Shown here: positions 63,338 through 64,000 of the stretch, one piece after another | How positions within the stretch are numbered: position 1 is the stretch's first letter | Layout: the number at the start of each line of letters is the position of its first letter | Assembly: GCA_963677625.2 (NCBI GenBank) | Contig: CAXXSW010000004.1 | Span: 1 to 64,000, forward strand | DNA from: UBA1351 sp963677625 | Lineage (GTDB): Bacteria; Bacillota; Clostridia; Lachnospirales; Vallitaleaceae | Direction of reading: 5' to 3' | DNA length: 64,000 nucleotides | Program-made: the position numbers and the translations under genes | The notes under the pieces: generated by a model | What the model saw: the letters and a program-made list of their open reading frames with translations, nothing else | Database searches by the model: none | Told to the model about the DNA's origin: nothing

Positions 63338-64000
63338 TTAGAAACCTGATGAAAAACTTCCAACTAATTTCTGTGCATTTTCTGACATTTCCATATACAT
63401 TTCAAAAAGATCGTCTTGACTTAACTTATTGAAATCAACAGCACTAGCTGGTAACTCCTCGAAATCAATTTCTTCATCCAATTGTTTGAAATACATTTTA
63501 TTATACATTTGAATTTCAAAAAGTATATCCATACTCTCCATCATATCAAGTCCCATTCCCATACCATAGGGATCATAACTATCTTCCATCTCTTCCTGAA
63601 GAAAAACTGAATCTTTCATAGCATCAATAATGGAATCATTAATTGTAATAGTCATTTCCTGACCCTTATAATAGTCGTCTTCCAAAACAATGGTCATATC
63701 CATATTTATCTCGTTATAGATATCTTTGATAAAACGCTCCATCTGAAGATATTCATCATCTTCTAAACTTCCTGCAATCTCACTGGCGAACTCTTCATAA
63801 GTTTTGTCAATTTCTTCCTTAGCCTTGTCTTTGATCTCATTAATCTTATCTACATATTCTGACTTCCATCCGTCCCATTCAGCCATTTCATCATTCATTT
63901 CGAGAATAAGATTAAACATAAAATCATCTTCTTGGGCAATGACAACAGCGAAGAAACGTTCCAAACCTTCATCAATCATTGGTTTAATGGCTTCATCTGC
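63338..64000 (-). CDS. Unknown acidic protein (C-terminal part; starts outside the window)
   Basis: The frame is open to the window edge, with ADEAIKP before the first internal Met, so the true start is outside. The visible 220 residues are acidic and helical, rich in Glu, Asp and Met (DMMESMDILFEIQMYNKMYFKQLDEEIDFEELP). No motif was recognised. It could be an extracytoplasmic lipoprotein-like protein, but its N-terminus is not visible. A hairpin separates it from the ABC-2 genes. Confidence 0.7.
   Translation of the reverse strand, partial: ADEAIKPMIDEGLERFFAVVIAQEDDFMFNLILEMNDEMAEWDGWKSEYVDKINEIKDKAKEEIDKTYEEFASEIAGSLEDDEYLQMERFIKDIYNEINMDMTIVLEDDYYKGQEMTITINDSIIDAMKDSVFLQEEMEDSYDPYGMGMGLDMMESMDILFEIQMYNKMYFKQLDEEIDFEELPASAVDFNKLSQDDLFEMYMEMSENAQKLVGSFSSGF

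Overview
The window is a low-GC stretch of a Clostridia chromosome, most like a motile, meso-diaminopimelate, probably spore-forming member of the Lachnospirales or a relative. This rests on the gene order of a single fla/che operon containing FliY, FlbD/SwrD and FlhF/FlhG, on the CodY regulator, on MurE with the DNPR signature, on GerW/YtfJ-YtfI neighbours, and on AGGAGG ribosome sites with several TTG or GTG starts. Placement below class level is inference. Almost everything is on the minus strand; ychF (54170-55264) is the only clear plus-strand gene. No rRNA, tRNA or CRISPR array was seen.

Read in transcription order (high to low coordinates). (1) 64000-55345: the end of an unknown acidic protein, two ABC-2 permeases without an ATPase, an unknown His-rich protein, a small unknown protein, a DUF1461 membrane protein, a YtfI-like DUF2953 protein, GerW/YtfJ, a YbjQ protein, an XRE-cupin regulator and a GNAT acetyltransferase. 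(2) ychF, divergent. (3) 53928-52257: a complete ISLre2-type insertion sequence with inverted repeats and a direct target duplication, sitting between the ychF and lgt promoters. (4) lgt. (5) 50972-40609: a shortened division and wall cluster mraZ-rsmH-ftsL-ftsI-murE-mraY-ftsW-ftsQ, then ftsZ-nrdR. murF, murD, murG and ftsA are not in it. (6) A three-cysteine Rrf2 regulator overlapping metY, and an ABC exporter pair. (7) comM, then alr-like racemase, femX-like transferase, dprA, topA and codY. (8) 27356-1: the flagellar and chemotaxis operon flgB-flgC-fliE-fliF-fliG-fliH-fliI-fliJ-ylxF-fliK-flgD-orf-flgE-flbD-motA-motB-fliL-fliM-fliY-cheY-fliO-fliP-fliQ-fliR-flhB-flhA-flhF-flhG-pilZ-cheB-cheA, leaving the window inside cheA.

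The order dprA-topA-codY-flgB matches the Bacillus subtilis arrangement without trmFO, xerC (codV) and hslVU (clpQY). The flagellar operon encodes the rod, hook and basal body, the export gate (FliOPQR-FlhBA), the export ATPase complex (FliHIJ), the C-ring (FliG, FliM, FliY), stators (MotAB), placement factors (FlhF, FlhG), a c-di-GMP receptor (PilZ) and chemotaxis proteins. Two of its genes, flgE and fliR, are broken by one base at poly-T tracts; the fliR site is also a good -1 slippery heptamer.

The most useful regulatory reads are: tandem NrdR-type boxes 31 bp apart (centre to centre) upstream of ftsZ-nrdR; a 10-bp periodic MraZ-type repeat overlapping the mraZ promoter with a perfect DnaA 9-mer inside; a CodY-like box above the flgB promoter; and a strong intrinsic terminator followed by a new promoter between fliY and cheY. 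I found no clear new defence or mobile system. The least explained proteins are the His-rich 499-residue protein and its neighbours at the right end.
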